Shown here in pieces: positions 21,377 to 30,208 of a stretch of 31,842 nt of DNA. Both the position numbers and the translations under genes were made by a program. Each line of letters starts with the position of its first letter. Within the stretch, counting starts at the first letter, position 1. The DNA comes from JAAYZK01 sp964535025 (GTDB lineage: Bacteria; Planctomycetota; Phycisphaerae; SM23-33; FEN-1343), in contig CAZHRW010000268.1 in assembly GCA_964535025.1 (NCBI GenBank), positions 1-31,842 on the forward strand, read 5' to 3'. The notes beneath the pieces were generated by a model, which made no database searches, was not told the DNA's origin, and was given only the letters and a program-made list of their open reading frames with translations.

Positions 21377-22606
21377 CTATTCCTCCAATGCGTCGGTCCT
21401 CGGCGCGTCGATCCACCGGCCGTCGGCCAGCAGGACGCGATAGGCCTCCGCTCCGGCGGGACGGTACCACAGGACCGCTTGCTCCTCCCCAAGCTGTGCG
21501 CCCGCCCCGACGTACCGCCAGGCGAGGCGGCGCTGCGTCCACGTCGCCATTACCGCCAGGCCGCGACGGACGCGGAGCCGTCGTTCGATCCCCCGCGCGT
21601 AACGCACGAGTGCGGGCCGCTCACCCTCGGCCGTGCCGGGCTCGGCGCCGGCGATCACGGCCAGGCCCGTGCCCAGGTCGATCGGAGCGGCCCGCAGGGG
21701 GGCGAGGCCCTCCAGCAGGGGCGCCAAGGCCGTTTCGGTGAGCGCCTTGGGGTACCGCCCGTCCGCCGCCTCGGCCAAGGCCCGCAGCGCGGCGGCGACC
21801 GCGGCTTCGGGCGAAGCGGTCGCCCCGCCGGCGGTCAGGTCGATCTCGTAAAGCCTTCTGGCCTCGGGGACCAGATCGAAAGCATCCGTGTCGACCGGCT
21901 CGTCCCAGGCGAACTCGCTGAGCACGAGCGTCGCGCCGTCGGCGGCGATCTCGATGCGGACGGGGCGGTCGTCGTCGCGCGCGGCCCAGATCCTCATGGT
22001 CTGCCCGTCGTCGACGACGACGAACACGTTGACCTCGCGCCCGTCGAGGCGTTCGCGGCCGACGAAGCGCCCGGCGTCGGAGGCAAGGCGCCTCAGGCGG
22101 GCCAAAGGCGGCCGGCCGAGCGGGGCATCAATGCGGCCCGACTCGTAGCGGAGGCGCAGGGCCCACGGGTCGCCGCCGTCGCCGTGGTAGACGATCTCCC
22201 CGCGGACGTAGTCGGAGATCTGCCGGTCCCCGTCGTCGAAGGCCGTCACCTCCCGCCCGGGCGCCGCATAGCGGACGCGAGCGGCGCGGGCGGCACGGCC
22301 AGGCAGCGTGAGGGTCATGCGGTAGGCGACGGTCCGGGCCTGGCGGACCTGTTCGAGTACGTCGGCGAAGACCTCACCGGCCAGGACGGGTCCCGGCGGC
22401 AGCCATGCCACCAGGCCGATGATCGCCGCGGCGGCCGCCAGCGTAGCCACCGCTTTGCTCAAGGGCCGAAGGACCGAGACCCGTGCCCGACCGGTGGGGG
22501 TCGTTTCGCCGTCCAGCGTCGCCAGCAGTTCGTCGCGACGCCTTGCATGATCGCGGGTGAACCGCCGGTGATAATCTTTCAGTGTCTTGTCGATCGGATC
22601 GTTCAT
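21377..22606 (-). CDS. Membrane protein paired with ECF sigma factor, probable anti-sigma factor
   Basis: A 409-residue protein with a short cytoplasmic N-terminus (about 1-50, helical, basic), one membrane helix (about 52-69, ATLAAAAAIIGLVAWL) and a large external part. The external part starts with FADVLEQVRQARTVAYRMTL, a pattern seen in LolA-like or MucB-like domains of planctomycete sigma-factor partners, and ends with a Trp- and Tyr-containing region without known motifs. It starts ten bases after the ECF sigma gene on the same strand, the usual layout for a sigma factor and its membrane anti-sigma. There is no HxxxCxxC zinc-anti-sigma motif. The inference is that it holds the sigma factor at the membrane until an envelope signal arrives. 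Confidence 0.75.
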   Translation of the reverse strand: MNDPIDKTLKDYHRRFTRDHARRRDELLATLDGETTPTGRARVSVLRPLSKAVATLAAAAAIIGLVAWLPPGPVLAGEVFADVLEQVRQARTVAYRMTLTLPGRAARAARVRYAAPGREVTAFDDGDRQISDYVRGEIVYHGDGGDPWALRLRYESGRIDAPLGRPPLARLRRLASDAGRFVGRERLDGREVNVFVVVDDGQTMRIWAARDDDRPVRIEIAADGATLVLSEFAWDEPVDTDAFDLVPEARRLYEIDLTAGGATASPEAAVAAALRALAEAADGRYPKALTETALAPLLEGLAPLRAAPIDLGTGLAVIAGAEPGTAEGERPALVRYARGIERRLRVRRGLAVMATWTQRRLAWRYVGAGAQLGEEQAVLWYRPAGAEAYRVLLADGRWIDAPRTDALEE

Positions 22607-22616
22607 CCGAGTTCTC

Positions 22617-23165
22617 TCACTCGTCGGCCATCAGCCGCCGGAGGCGCCTGCGGGCCCGGTCGAGCACGCGATAGAACCCGCTGCGCGACAACCGCAGGGC
22701 CTGCCGGGCGTGGCCGGCGGTCTGCCCGTCCAGGTAGAACGCGTGGATCGCCAGGCGTTCGCATCGCGGCAGCCGGCGCAGCGCCGCATCCAGGGCTTCC
22801 AGCCGTTCGTCGGTCGCATCGGACGCCGCCGGCACGTCGTCGCCGGCCAAGCCGAGCCGCTCCCGCCGCCGGCCGATCCGCCGGCGCCATTCCAGCCCCA
22901 CCCGCCGGGCGATGCCCACCAGCCAGGGGGCCACCCTGTCGGGCTCGCGCAGGCTGCCCAGCCGTCGGTAGGCCCGCAGAAAGACTTCCTGGGCGAGGTC
23001 CTGCGCCTCGGTCAGGTCGCCCGTCGCGTCGTAGCAGACGGCCCTAACCAGCGGCGCGTACCGGTCGTACAGCTCGCCGAAAGCGGCTTGATCGCCGTCC
23101 AGGACGGCCGCCACGACCTGACCATCCGCTCGCACCACGCGCTGCCGGTTCGTGCCTCCTTTCAT
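22617..23165 (-). CDS. ECF-family RNA polymerase sigma factor
   Basis: A 182-residue sigma-70 family protein with regions 2 and 4 only. Region 2 spans about 22-95 (DQAAFGELYDRYAPLVR, DLAQEVFLRAYRRLGSL, then PWLVGIARRVGLEWRRR), region 4 about 122-180 (ALRRLPRCERLAIHAFYLDG, followed by a helix-turn-helix ending SRSGFYRVLDRARRRLRRL). ECF sigma factors redirect RNA polymerase to envelope-stress or surface genes. The next gene encodes the likely anti-sigma. The ATG at 23165 is followed, not preceded, by AAAGGAGG, and lies three bases from a promoter-like GTACACTGTAG, so the transcript may be leaderless or autoregulated. Confidence 0.9.
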   Translation of the reverse strand: MKGGTNRQRVVRADGQVVAAVLDGDQAAFGELYDRYAPLVRAVCYDATGDLTEAQDLAQEVFLRAYRRLGSLREPDRVAPWLVGIARRVGLEWRRRIGRRRERLGLAGDDVPAASDATDERLEALDAALRRLPRCERLAIHAFYLDGQTAGHARQALRLSRSGFYRVLDRARRRLRRLMADE

Positions 23166-23167
23166 CC

Positions 23168-23178
23168 CTACAGTGTAC
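23168..23178 (-). promoter_or_regulatory. GTACACTGTAG element directly upstream of the ECF sigma start
   Basis: On the minus strand GTACACTGTAG ends two bases before the ATG at 23165. It contains a -10-like TACACT (23177-23172), which would place transcription start at about the A of the ATG. The identical 11 bases occur upstream of clpC (16698-16688). It is nearly palindromic (GTACA, one base, TGTAG), so it could also be an operator. Confidence 0.35.
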
Positions 23179-23248
23179 TGGAAGGGGCGATTGTCTACGC
23201 CGTTGTTCGTTTCTTCTGGAGCCTGCAGCCTTCTACAACCTCATCCCG

Positions 23249-23277
23249 TTGACAGCTTCCCCCCCTGCCCCTACCAT
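23249..23277 (+). promoter_or_regulatory. Strong sigma-70-type promoter of the argH operon
   Basis: A consensus TTGACA (23249-23254), 17 bases, TACCAT (23272-23277). The leader would be about 17 bases and contains GAGGAG (23289-23294) before the ATG at 23301. This is the best-matching promoter in the window. I see no arginine-repressor box. Confidence 0.6.
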
Positions 23278-23300
23278 CACCAGCTACAGAGGAGACCCAG

Positions 23301-24685
<1,385 letters not shown>

Positions 24686-24689
<4 letters not shown>

Positions 24690-25291
24690 CCGACAGCGCC
24701 GCACAGCGTCTGGCACGGCAGATCGGCTTCATCCTGGAGATCGACAAGCTCAAGCGGATCGTACGCCAAACCTACCTGATCGACCGCGGCCGTCGCGAGA
24801 ACGACGCGGAGCACTCATGGCACCTGGCGGTCATGGCCGTGCTGTTGAACGAGTACGCGACCGAGCCCGTCGACGTGCTGACGGTCGTCAAGATGGTGCT
24901 CATCCACGACATCGTCGAGATCGACGCCGGTGACACCTTCTGCTACGACGAAGCCGCCCACGCCGACAAGGCCGAGCGGGAACAGGCCGCGGCCGATCGG
25001 CTCTTCGCCCTGTTGCCGGACGATCAGGGCGTCGAGCTTCGGGCGTTGTGGGAGGAATTCGAGGCCCGCCGGACCCCCGAGGCCCGCTTCGCCGCCGCCC
25101 TGGACCGCCTCCAGCCGCTGCTGCACAACTACCACACCCAGGGTCTCGCCTGGCGGGAGCACGGCGTCACCGTCGACCGCGTCCTCGCCCGCAACCACCA
25201 CATGGCCGAGGGCGCGACGGCCCTGTGGGACTACGCCGAGCGGTTTATCCGCGACGCCGTCGAACGAGGCTACCTGGCGCCGGAGCCGTAG
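24686..25291 (+). CDS. HD-domain hydrolase, YfbR-like (probable 5'-deoxynucleotidase family)
   Basis: A 201-residue metal-dependent HD-domain protein. Metal ligands are visible as His43 in ENDAEHSWHLA (39-49), His74-Asp75 in VLIHDIVEIDAGD (71-83) and a later Asp near residue 139 in AAALDRLQPLLHN. The pattern RENDAEHSWHLA is typical of the YfbR/HDDC2 group, some of which dephosphorylate deoxynucleoside monophosphates; the substrate here is inferred only from family. Translation starts at a GTG overlapping the argH stop (GTGA). The next gene, thiL, begins two bases after its stop. Confidence 0.85.
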
Positions 25292-25293
25292 CC

Positions 25294-26202
25294 ATGGACG
25301 AGTTCGCCTTTATCAACTGGATCCGCGGCCAGGGCGCGTTCGATGCCGATCGCGTGCCCGTGGGGCCGGGCGATGACTGCGCGGTCGTCCGCGTCGGTGG
25401 CGAGCGGCTGCTGGTGACGACCGACCAGTGCGCCGACGGGGTGCACGTCATCCTCGACGACTGCGGACCGGAGGCGGCCGGGTACAAGGTGATGGCGCGG
25501 AGCCTGTCGGACATCGCGGCGATGGGCGGGCGGCCGCTGGGAGCGGTGGCGACGGTGTCGGCGCCGAAGGGGATGGGCGAAGTGGACCTCCGGGCCGTCT
25601 ACCGCGGCCTGCGGCGGGCGGGCGACGCGTTCGACTGCCCGCTGGTCGGCGGGGATGTGTCGGCGTGGGACCACCCCTTGCTGCTGACCACCACGATCTG
25701 GGGCGTGCCGTCGGGGTCCGCCCCCCTGCTCCGCAGCGGCGCACGGCCGGGCGAGGCGGTGTGCGTGACCGGCACGCTGGGCGGAAGCCTCGCGTCCGGC
25801 AAGCACCTGACCTTCACGCCCCGCGTCGCCGCCGGACGCCGCTTGGCCGAGCGGTTCCCCGTCACCGCCATGATCGACATCTCTGACGGCCTGGCGGCCG
25901 ACCTGGACCACCTCTGCCGTGCGTCCGGCGTCGGGGCCGAAGTGCAGGCCGCGGCGATCCCGCTGTCCAAGGCGGCCCGGGAGCAGGCTGATCCCCTGGC
26001 GGCGGCGCTGGGCGACGGGGAGGATTACGAGCTGCTGTTCACGCTCCCGATCGACGCCGCCGAGGCGCTGATCGCCGTCCAGCCGCTGGAAGTGGCCGTC
26101 ACGCGGATCGGCACCGTCACCGAAGCCGCCCCGATGATCCTCATCGACGCGTCGGGGCGGCGGAGCGTCCTGGCCCCCGCCGGCTGGCGGCACGGCACGT
26201 GA
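25294..26202 (+). CDS. thiL: Thiamine-monophosphate kinase
   Basis: A 302-residue enzyme of the PurM/ThiL fold that phosphorylates thiamine monophosphate to the active cofactor thiamine diphosphate with ATP. Family motifs are in order: VGPGDDCAVV (23-32), TTDQCADGVH (42-51), the helix MARSLSDIAAMGGRPLG (67-83), the metal-binding VGGDVS (about 118-123), and MIDISDGLAADL (about 191-202). The ATG at 25294 lies two bases after the upstream stop. No other thiamine genes and no TPP riboswitch are present, as expected for a gene inside a mixed operon. Confidence 0.95.
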   Translation: MDEFAFINWIRGQGAFDADRVPVGPGDDCAVVRVGGERLLVTTDQCADGVHVILDDCGPEAAGYKVMARSLSDIAAMGGRPLGAVATVSAPKGMGEVDLRAVYRGLRRAGDAFDCPLVGGDVSAWDHPLLLTTTIWGVPSGSAPLLRSGARPGEAVCVTGTLGGSLASGKHLTFTPRVAAGRRLAERFPVTAMIDISDGLAADLDHLCRASGVGAEVQAAAIPLSKAAREQADPLAAALGDGEDYELLFTLPIDAAEALIAVQPLEVAVTRIGTVTEAAPMILIDASGRRSVLAPAGWRHGT

Positions 26203-26642
26203 CCATGGAAGACCACACGACCACCACGCACAGCCTGGACGAGACGATCGCGTTGGGCCGTCGCTTCGCGGCGAACCTCGACGCCGGCGACTGCGTGGCC
26301 CTGGCCGGCCCGCTGGGAGCGGGCAAGACGCAGTTCGCCCGGGGCGTGGCCGTGGGCCTCGGCCTCGACGACGGGCGGATGGTGCGCAGCCCGACGTTCG
26401 TGCTCATGCAGGAGTATCCCGCCCGCGTGCCGGTCTACCACCTCGACGCCTACCGCCTGACAGACCCGGCCGCGGAGTTGCTCGACCTGGGCTTCGAGGA
26501 GATGCTCGCCGACGGGGTCGTCCTGCTGGAATGGGCCGAGCGGGCGGCGTCGCTGCTGCCGGCGGGGACGTGGTACGTGGACATCGAGATCATCGGGCCG
26601 ACCGACCGGCGGTTCAGGATTCATCGGGAAACACCAGCGTGA
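26199..26642 (+). CDS. tsaE: TsaE, tRNA threonylcarbamoyladenosine biosynthesis ATPase
   Basis: A 147-residue P-loop ATPase of normal TsaE length. The Walker A GPLGAGKT (37-44), the switch-like SPTFVLMQEY and VYHLDAYRL, and LLEWAERAASLLP are all family features. TsaE works with TsaB and TsaD to make the t6A modification at position 37 of ANN-decoding tRNAs. The start is either a GTG overlapping the thiL stop (GTGA at 26199) or the ATG six bases later; the overlap mirrors argH/HD. The 3' end overlaps the convergent histidine kinase gene by 29 bases. Confidence 0.93.
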   Translation: MTMEDHTTTTHSLDETIALGRRFAANLDAGDCVALAGPLGAGKTQFARGVAVGLGLDDGRMVRSPTFVLMQEYPARVPVYHLDAYRLTDPAAELLDLGFEEMLADGVVLLEWAERAASLLPAGTWYVDIEIIGPTDRRFRIHRETPA

Positions 26643-28419
26643 CCGTCGTGCCGACCCCGCCCTCGCTGACGAGGGCGACCTCGGCGCCCATCCGCTCGGC
26701 GGCGTGCTTGACGATCGCCAGCCCCAGGCCGGTCCCGCGGCCTTCGCCGGTGTCGCTGCGGGACGGCTCGACCTGGAAAAACCGCTCGAAGACCCGCTCC
26801 TGCAGCTCGGGGGGAATGCCGCAACCGGTGTCGCTGACGCTGACCGCCACGCCGTCGCCCCGCCGCGTGACGGTGCACTCGACGGTCCCGCCGGCCGGGG
26901 TGAACTTGATCGCATTGTCAACGAGGTTGCGCAGGATCACCTCCAGCATCGCGCGATCGGCCTGGACAATCTCGGCGCCGGGCGCCACGACGGCCTCCCA
27001 GCGGATGCCTTTCCGCTTCAGCGCGTCGGCAAAATGCTCGGCGACCTGCCGCACCACGGACGCCGCGTCCACCGGCTCCGGCGCCACGTCGCGCCTGGCC
27101 GACTCGATGGCATGCAGGTCGAGCAGGTCGCGGATCATGTCCTCCAGCCGGCGGGTGTTCCGGTCGAGCATGCCGCGGATCTTCTCCCGTTGCCCCGCAT
27201 CGTCCGGCTCGATCGCCCCCAGGGCGTCGACGGCGGCCCGGAGGGTCGCCACCGGCGTGCGGAGCTCGTGGGAGGCGTTGGCCGCGAACTCGGCTTTGAC
27301 CGACGCCAGGGTGGCCAAGTCGGTGATATCGCGGACGACGACCAGCGCGGCCGGCCCGTCGGCGTCGGCGGGGCGGACGCGGATCGCGTGGACGTCGACG
27401 ACGCGGTGGCGGTCGCCGATGCGGCCGGACAACTGGGTATCCACCGCCCGGCCCTCGGCCAGCGCGGCGGTGACGGCGTCGACGACCTCGGGCACCCGCA
27501 CGCAATCCTGAATGGGGCAGCCGGCGCTCGCCGCCGGCGAGGCGCCGAACAGCCGTCCGGCCGCGGCGTTGAGCTGGACGATCCGGCCGTTCTCGTCGAC
27601 GGCGACGACAGCCTCGCGGAGGTTGCTGACCACCGTCTGGAGGCTTTCGCGCTGCGAATCGATCGTGGCGATCTGCCGCGAGAGGTTCGCCCGCATATCG
27701 TTGAGGGCCACGGCCAACCGGGCCAGTTCGTCCGGGCCGCTGATGCGGACCGGCCGGTCCAACTCGCCGGAGGCCAGCCGCCCCGCCGACCGCGCGGTCT
27801 GCCGCAACGGGAGGTACCACAGCCAACTGAGCACCAGCGCCGGGACCAGCGCGACCACGACGGTGCCCGCCACGGCGCAGGCGACGGCCCCGCCCCGCCA
27901 CTGCGCGCGGGCGGCGACATCGACGGCGGGCCCAGCGGTGCGGATCACGCCGACCACCGGCGCCGCCGGATCGCCGTCCCGGCGGATCGGCAGCGCGACC
28001 ACCCGCACGGGCGCCGCCCGCCCGGGCTCGGGTCGGACGCTTTCGTAGGCCCCGCCGCCCAGCGTCCGGCGCATCATGTCGCGGAATTCGCCGTCGGGGT
28101 AGTGTTGCGGGGCGTCTCCGCCGGCGTCGGTGCGGTTGTCCCAGCGTTCGGTGCCGTCGGCGGCCAGGAGGGTCACGCGGTAGGGCACGGCCTCGAACAG
28201 CGTTCCGCACCGCCGGATCAGCTCGGCGGCGTCGTCCGACCAGAGCCGTTCGATCGTCGAGCGACCGAGGCGGGTGAACTCCATTTGCGAGGTCGCGCGG
28301 GCCTCGACGTGCAGATGGGTCAGCGAGCGGTGCGCCAGCACCGCGGCGGTCCCCATCACGACGGCGACCAGGAGGAGATTGCCGACGAACAGCGTCAGGA
28401 AGAAGCTAGGCCGTTTCAT
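26614..28419 (-). CDS. phoR: PhoR-type sensor histidine kinase
   Basis: A 601-residue membrane kinase. Order of parts: membrane helix 1 (about 6-29), external sensor (30-175), helix 2 (about 178-202), HAMP (203-247), PAS (about 257-370, with DENGRIVQLNAAAGRLFG), HisKA with His384 (FAANASHELRTPVATL), and the ATPase with N-box NLVDNAIKFTP (498-508), G1 DTGCGIPPE (530-538) and G2 GRGTGLGLAIVKH. Layout and motif wording fit PhoR, which senses phosphate status through the Pst system. It overlaps the response-regulator gene by 14 bases (or 17 if the preceding ATG at 28422 is used). pstS and pstC are next door, divergently transcribed. Confidence 0.88.
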   Translation of the reverse strand: MKRPSFFLTLFVGNLLLVAVVMGTAAVLAHRSLTHLHVEARATSQMEFTRLGRSTIERLWSDDAAELIRRCGTLFEAVPYRVTLLAADGTERWDNRTDAGGDAPQHYPDGEFRDMMRRTLGGGAYESVRPEPGRAAPVRVVALPIRRDGDPAAPVVGVIRTAGPAVDVAARAQWRGGAVACAVAGTVVVALVPALVLSWLWYLPLRQTARSAGRLASGELDRPVRISGPDELARLAVALNDMRANLSRQIATIDSQRESLQTVVSNLREAVVAVDENGRIVQLNAAAGRLFGASPAASAGCPIQDCVRVPEVVDAVTAALAEGRAVDTQLSGRIGDRHRVVDVHAIRVRPADADGPAALVVVRDITDLATLASVKAEFAANASHELRTPVATLRAAVDALGAIEPDDAGQREKIRGMLDRNTRRLEDMIRDLLDLHAIESARRDVAPEPVDAASVVRQVAEHFADALKRKGIRWEAVVAPGAEIVQADRAMLEVILRNLVDNAIKFTPAGGTVECTVTRRGDGVAVSVSDTGCGIPPELQERVFERFFQVEPSRSDTGEGRGTGLGLAIVKHAAERMGAEVALVSEGGVGTTVTLVFPDES

Positions 28420-29110
28420 CATCCGCGCTCGCCAGTCGGTAGCCCACCCCACGGACCGTCTCGACGTAGCCGCGAGCGGACCCGAGTTTCCGTCGCAGCG
28501 CCGTGATGTGAACGTCGATGGTCCGGTCGGTCACCATCGCGTCCATGCCGAGGGCCTCATCGATCAACTGGTTTCGGCTGAGGACGCGGCCCCTGGCGGC
28601 CACGATCGCCGCCAGCAGGCGGAACTCCGTCCGCGTCAGCGCGACGGGCTTGTCGTCCACGTCGACGCGATATTTCCGGCGGTCCAGGAGGATCGGCCCG
28701 GCGGCCAGGACATCCCCGCCTCCGTCTTCGGCCCGCTCGATGCGTCGCAGCACCGCCGCGATCCGCGCCAGCAGGACCGACATGCTGAAGGGCTTGGTGA
28801 TGTAGTCGTCGGCCCCCAGGTGCAGGCCGAGCACCTCGTCGGTGGTCTCCCCGCGGGCGGTTACCATGATGATCGGGATGCGGGCAAGCCGCTCATCCCG
28901 CCGCAACTCGTTGGCGAGTTCCGTTCCGGACATGTGAGGCAGCATCAAGTCCAACAGGATCAGGTCCGGCGGCTGGGCGCGGATCCGCCGCAGTGCCGTC
29001 AGCCCGTCGTGGACGGTGTCCACCTCGTAGTGCTCACGCTGCAGACGCATGGCGATCAGCTCGGCCATGTCCCGCTCGTCTTCGACCACCAGGATCTTTT
29101 TCGAGGTCAT
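28406..29110 (-). CDS. phoB: PhoB-type response regulator (OmpR family)
   Basis: A 234-residue two-domain regulator. The receiver (1-120) has Asp11, the phosphoacceptor Asp54 (LILLDLMLPHMSG), Thr84 and Lys106 (TKPFS). The C-terminal winged helix (about 135-230) shows LTRTEFRLLAAIVAARGRV and RTIDVHITALRRKLG, then VETVRGVGYRL. PhoB phosphorylated by PhoR activates phosphate-starvation genes such as the divergent pst genes. The ATG at 29110 starts the receiver in the usual place; it lies seven bases from a TACAAT -10 element, so the message may be leaderless. Another ATG at 29119 is inside the -10 element and less likely. Confidence 0.9.
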   Translation of the reverse strand: MTSKKILVVEDERDMAELIAMRLQREHYEVDTVHDGLTALRRIRAQPPDLILLDLMLPHMSGTELANELRRDERLARIPIIMVTARGETTDEVLGLHLGADDYITKPFSMSVLLARIAAVLRRIERAEDGGGDVLAAGPILLDRRKYRVDVDDKPVALTRTEFRLLAAIVAARGRVLSRNQLIDEALGMDAMVTDRTIDVHITALRRKLGSARGYVETVRGVGYRLASADDETA

Positions 29111-29146
29111 GCAGGGCATTGTACACGAGCGTCGAATCGCCCTGCA
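29110..29146. promoter_or_regulatory. Inverted repeat bracketing the phoB promoter
   Basis: TGCAGGGC (29110-29117) and GCCCTGCA (29139-29146) are perfect 8-base arms with a 21-base spacer. The right arm covers the -35 hexamer and the left arm the start codon of the phoB-like gene, so a bound regulator would cover the promoter. It could be an autoregulatory operator; the bound protein is unknown. Confidence 0.4.
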
Positions 29147-29147
29147 A
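29118..29147 (-). promoter_or_regulatory. Candidate promoter of the phoBR genes
   Basis: On the minus strand TTGCAG (29147-29142), 18 bases, TACAAT (29123-29118). Transcription would begin at about 29110-29111, essentially at the A of the ATG, implying little or no leader. Confidence 0.45.
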
Positions 29148-29207
29148 TCCCGGCCCTTCAAACGTAGTGGAACATTAGCACCGTCCAAGCGCAATCTGAA
29201 CCGTCGC

Positions 29208-29217
29208 GGCTATCATG
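29208..29217 (+). promoter_or_regulatory. Possible -10 region of the pst operon
   Basis: GGCTATCATG contains TATCAT (29211-29216) and equals the -10 region of the GH3 promoter. No TTG-type -35 lies 16-18 bases upstream, which would suit a promoter needing an activator such as PhoB. I could not find a clear pair of Pho-box repeats. Confidence 0.3.
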
Positions 29218-29344
29218 CTTTAGACAGGATGGAGGATGCGAAGTCTTAACGCGTTCTTCATAAAAGGACGGTACCATGACCGCGCCCGATGCGATACGGG
29301 GACGACCTTGGTCGGATCGGGCCCTCCACAGGAGAGAACAACCG

Positions 29345-30181
29345 ATGAAACGACTTCTGACAGCAGCACTGCTTGGACTGACGTTGGCAGCCGCCTCGCC
29401 CGCCGCCGCGGCTGAAGACGCCGCCAAGACGCATCTGCGGGTGCAGGGCTCCACGACCGTCGGCCCCATCGCCGACGCCTTCCGGGAGAAGCTCCAGGAA
29501 GAGGGCAAGCTGACGATCACGGTCAACAAGACCGGCAGCGGCGACGGGGCGGCGGCCCTGGTCGACGGCCGGTGCGACATCGCGACGATGAGCCGGTTCA
29601 TGAAACCCGAGGAGTTCAAGAAGGCCGTGGGCGGGGACATCTACCCCGTCGCCCACGTTGTCGCCATGGACGGCGTGTGCGTCATCGTCCACCCGTCCAA
29701 CCCGGTCCGGGAGCTGACGACCGAGCAGCTTCGCGCCATCTACGCCGGCGAGATCACCAACTGGAACCAGGTCGGCGGGGCGAACATGGCCATCGTCCCC
29801 ATCAGCCGCGACACCTCGTCGGGCACCTACGAGACGTTCCACAACCTCGCGATGGCCAAGCAGAAGATGGCCGGCAACGTCGAGTATGTCTCGTCGAACC
29901 CGCAGGCCCGCGCCCGCGTCACGACCACCCGGGGTGCCGTCGCCTACGTCGGCCTGGGTTTCGTGGACCACGAGGTCCGCGCCCTGCGGATCGACGGCGT
30001 GATGCCCTCCCGCAAGACGATCGTCTCTGGAACGTACCCCATCAGCCGCCCCCTGTTCCTGTTCACCAACGGGTATCCGGAGCTGGGCTCGCCCCTCTAT
30101 CGGTTCTGCACGTTCCACCTGACCGAGGAAGGCCAGGACATCGTCGAGGACAAGGGCTTCGTGCCGCTGACCGACTACTGA
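29345..30181 (+). CDS. pstS: Phosphate ABC transporter substrate-binding protein
   Basis: A 278-residue periplasmic phosphate-binding protein. A signal peptide (MKRLLTAALLGLTLAAASPA, cleavage near residue 21-23) precedes the mature start, followed by the phosphate-loop motifs RVQGSTTVGPIADAFRE and TGSGDGAAALVDGRCDIA, and the later ISRDTSSGTYETF that also binds phosphate. It captures phosphate for PstC/PstA. The ATG at 29345 has AGGAGAG (29330-29336) eight bases upstream; a longer in-frame start at 29276 would bury the signal. pstC follows after 27 bases, and a PhoBR pair is divergent. Confidence 0.93.
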   Translation: MKRLLTAALLGLTLAAASPAAAAEDAAKTHLRVQGSTTVGPIADAFREKLQEEGKLTITVNKTGSGDGAAALVDGRCDIATMSRFMKPEEFKKAVGGDIYPVAHVVAMDGVCVIVHPSNPVRELTTEQLRAIYAGEITNWNQVGGANMAIVPISRDTSSGTYETFHNLAMAKQKMAGNVEYVSSNPQARARVTTTRGAVAYVGLGFVDHEVRALRIDGVMPSRKTIVSGTYPISRPLFLFTNGYPELGSPLYRFCTFHLTEEGQDIVEDKGFVPLTDY

Positions 30182-30208
30182 TGACCCCCGGCATCGGAGA
30201 GCAGCCTC

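Noticed and set aside
20816..23047. A 743-codon plus-strand open frame across the LEPR, anti-sigma and ECF genes
   Set aside because: It spans three convincing minus-strand genes and their gaps, and its product is low-complexity Arg/Pro/Ala sequence.
29161..29226. Possible Pho box upstream of pstS
   Set aside because: I looked for paired CTGTCAT-like repeats 11 bases apart; only loose partial matches (CTGAACC, CTATCAT) are present, so I do not call a site.
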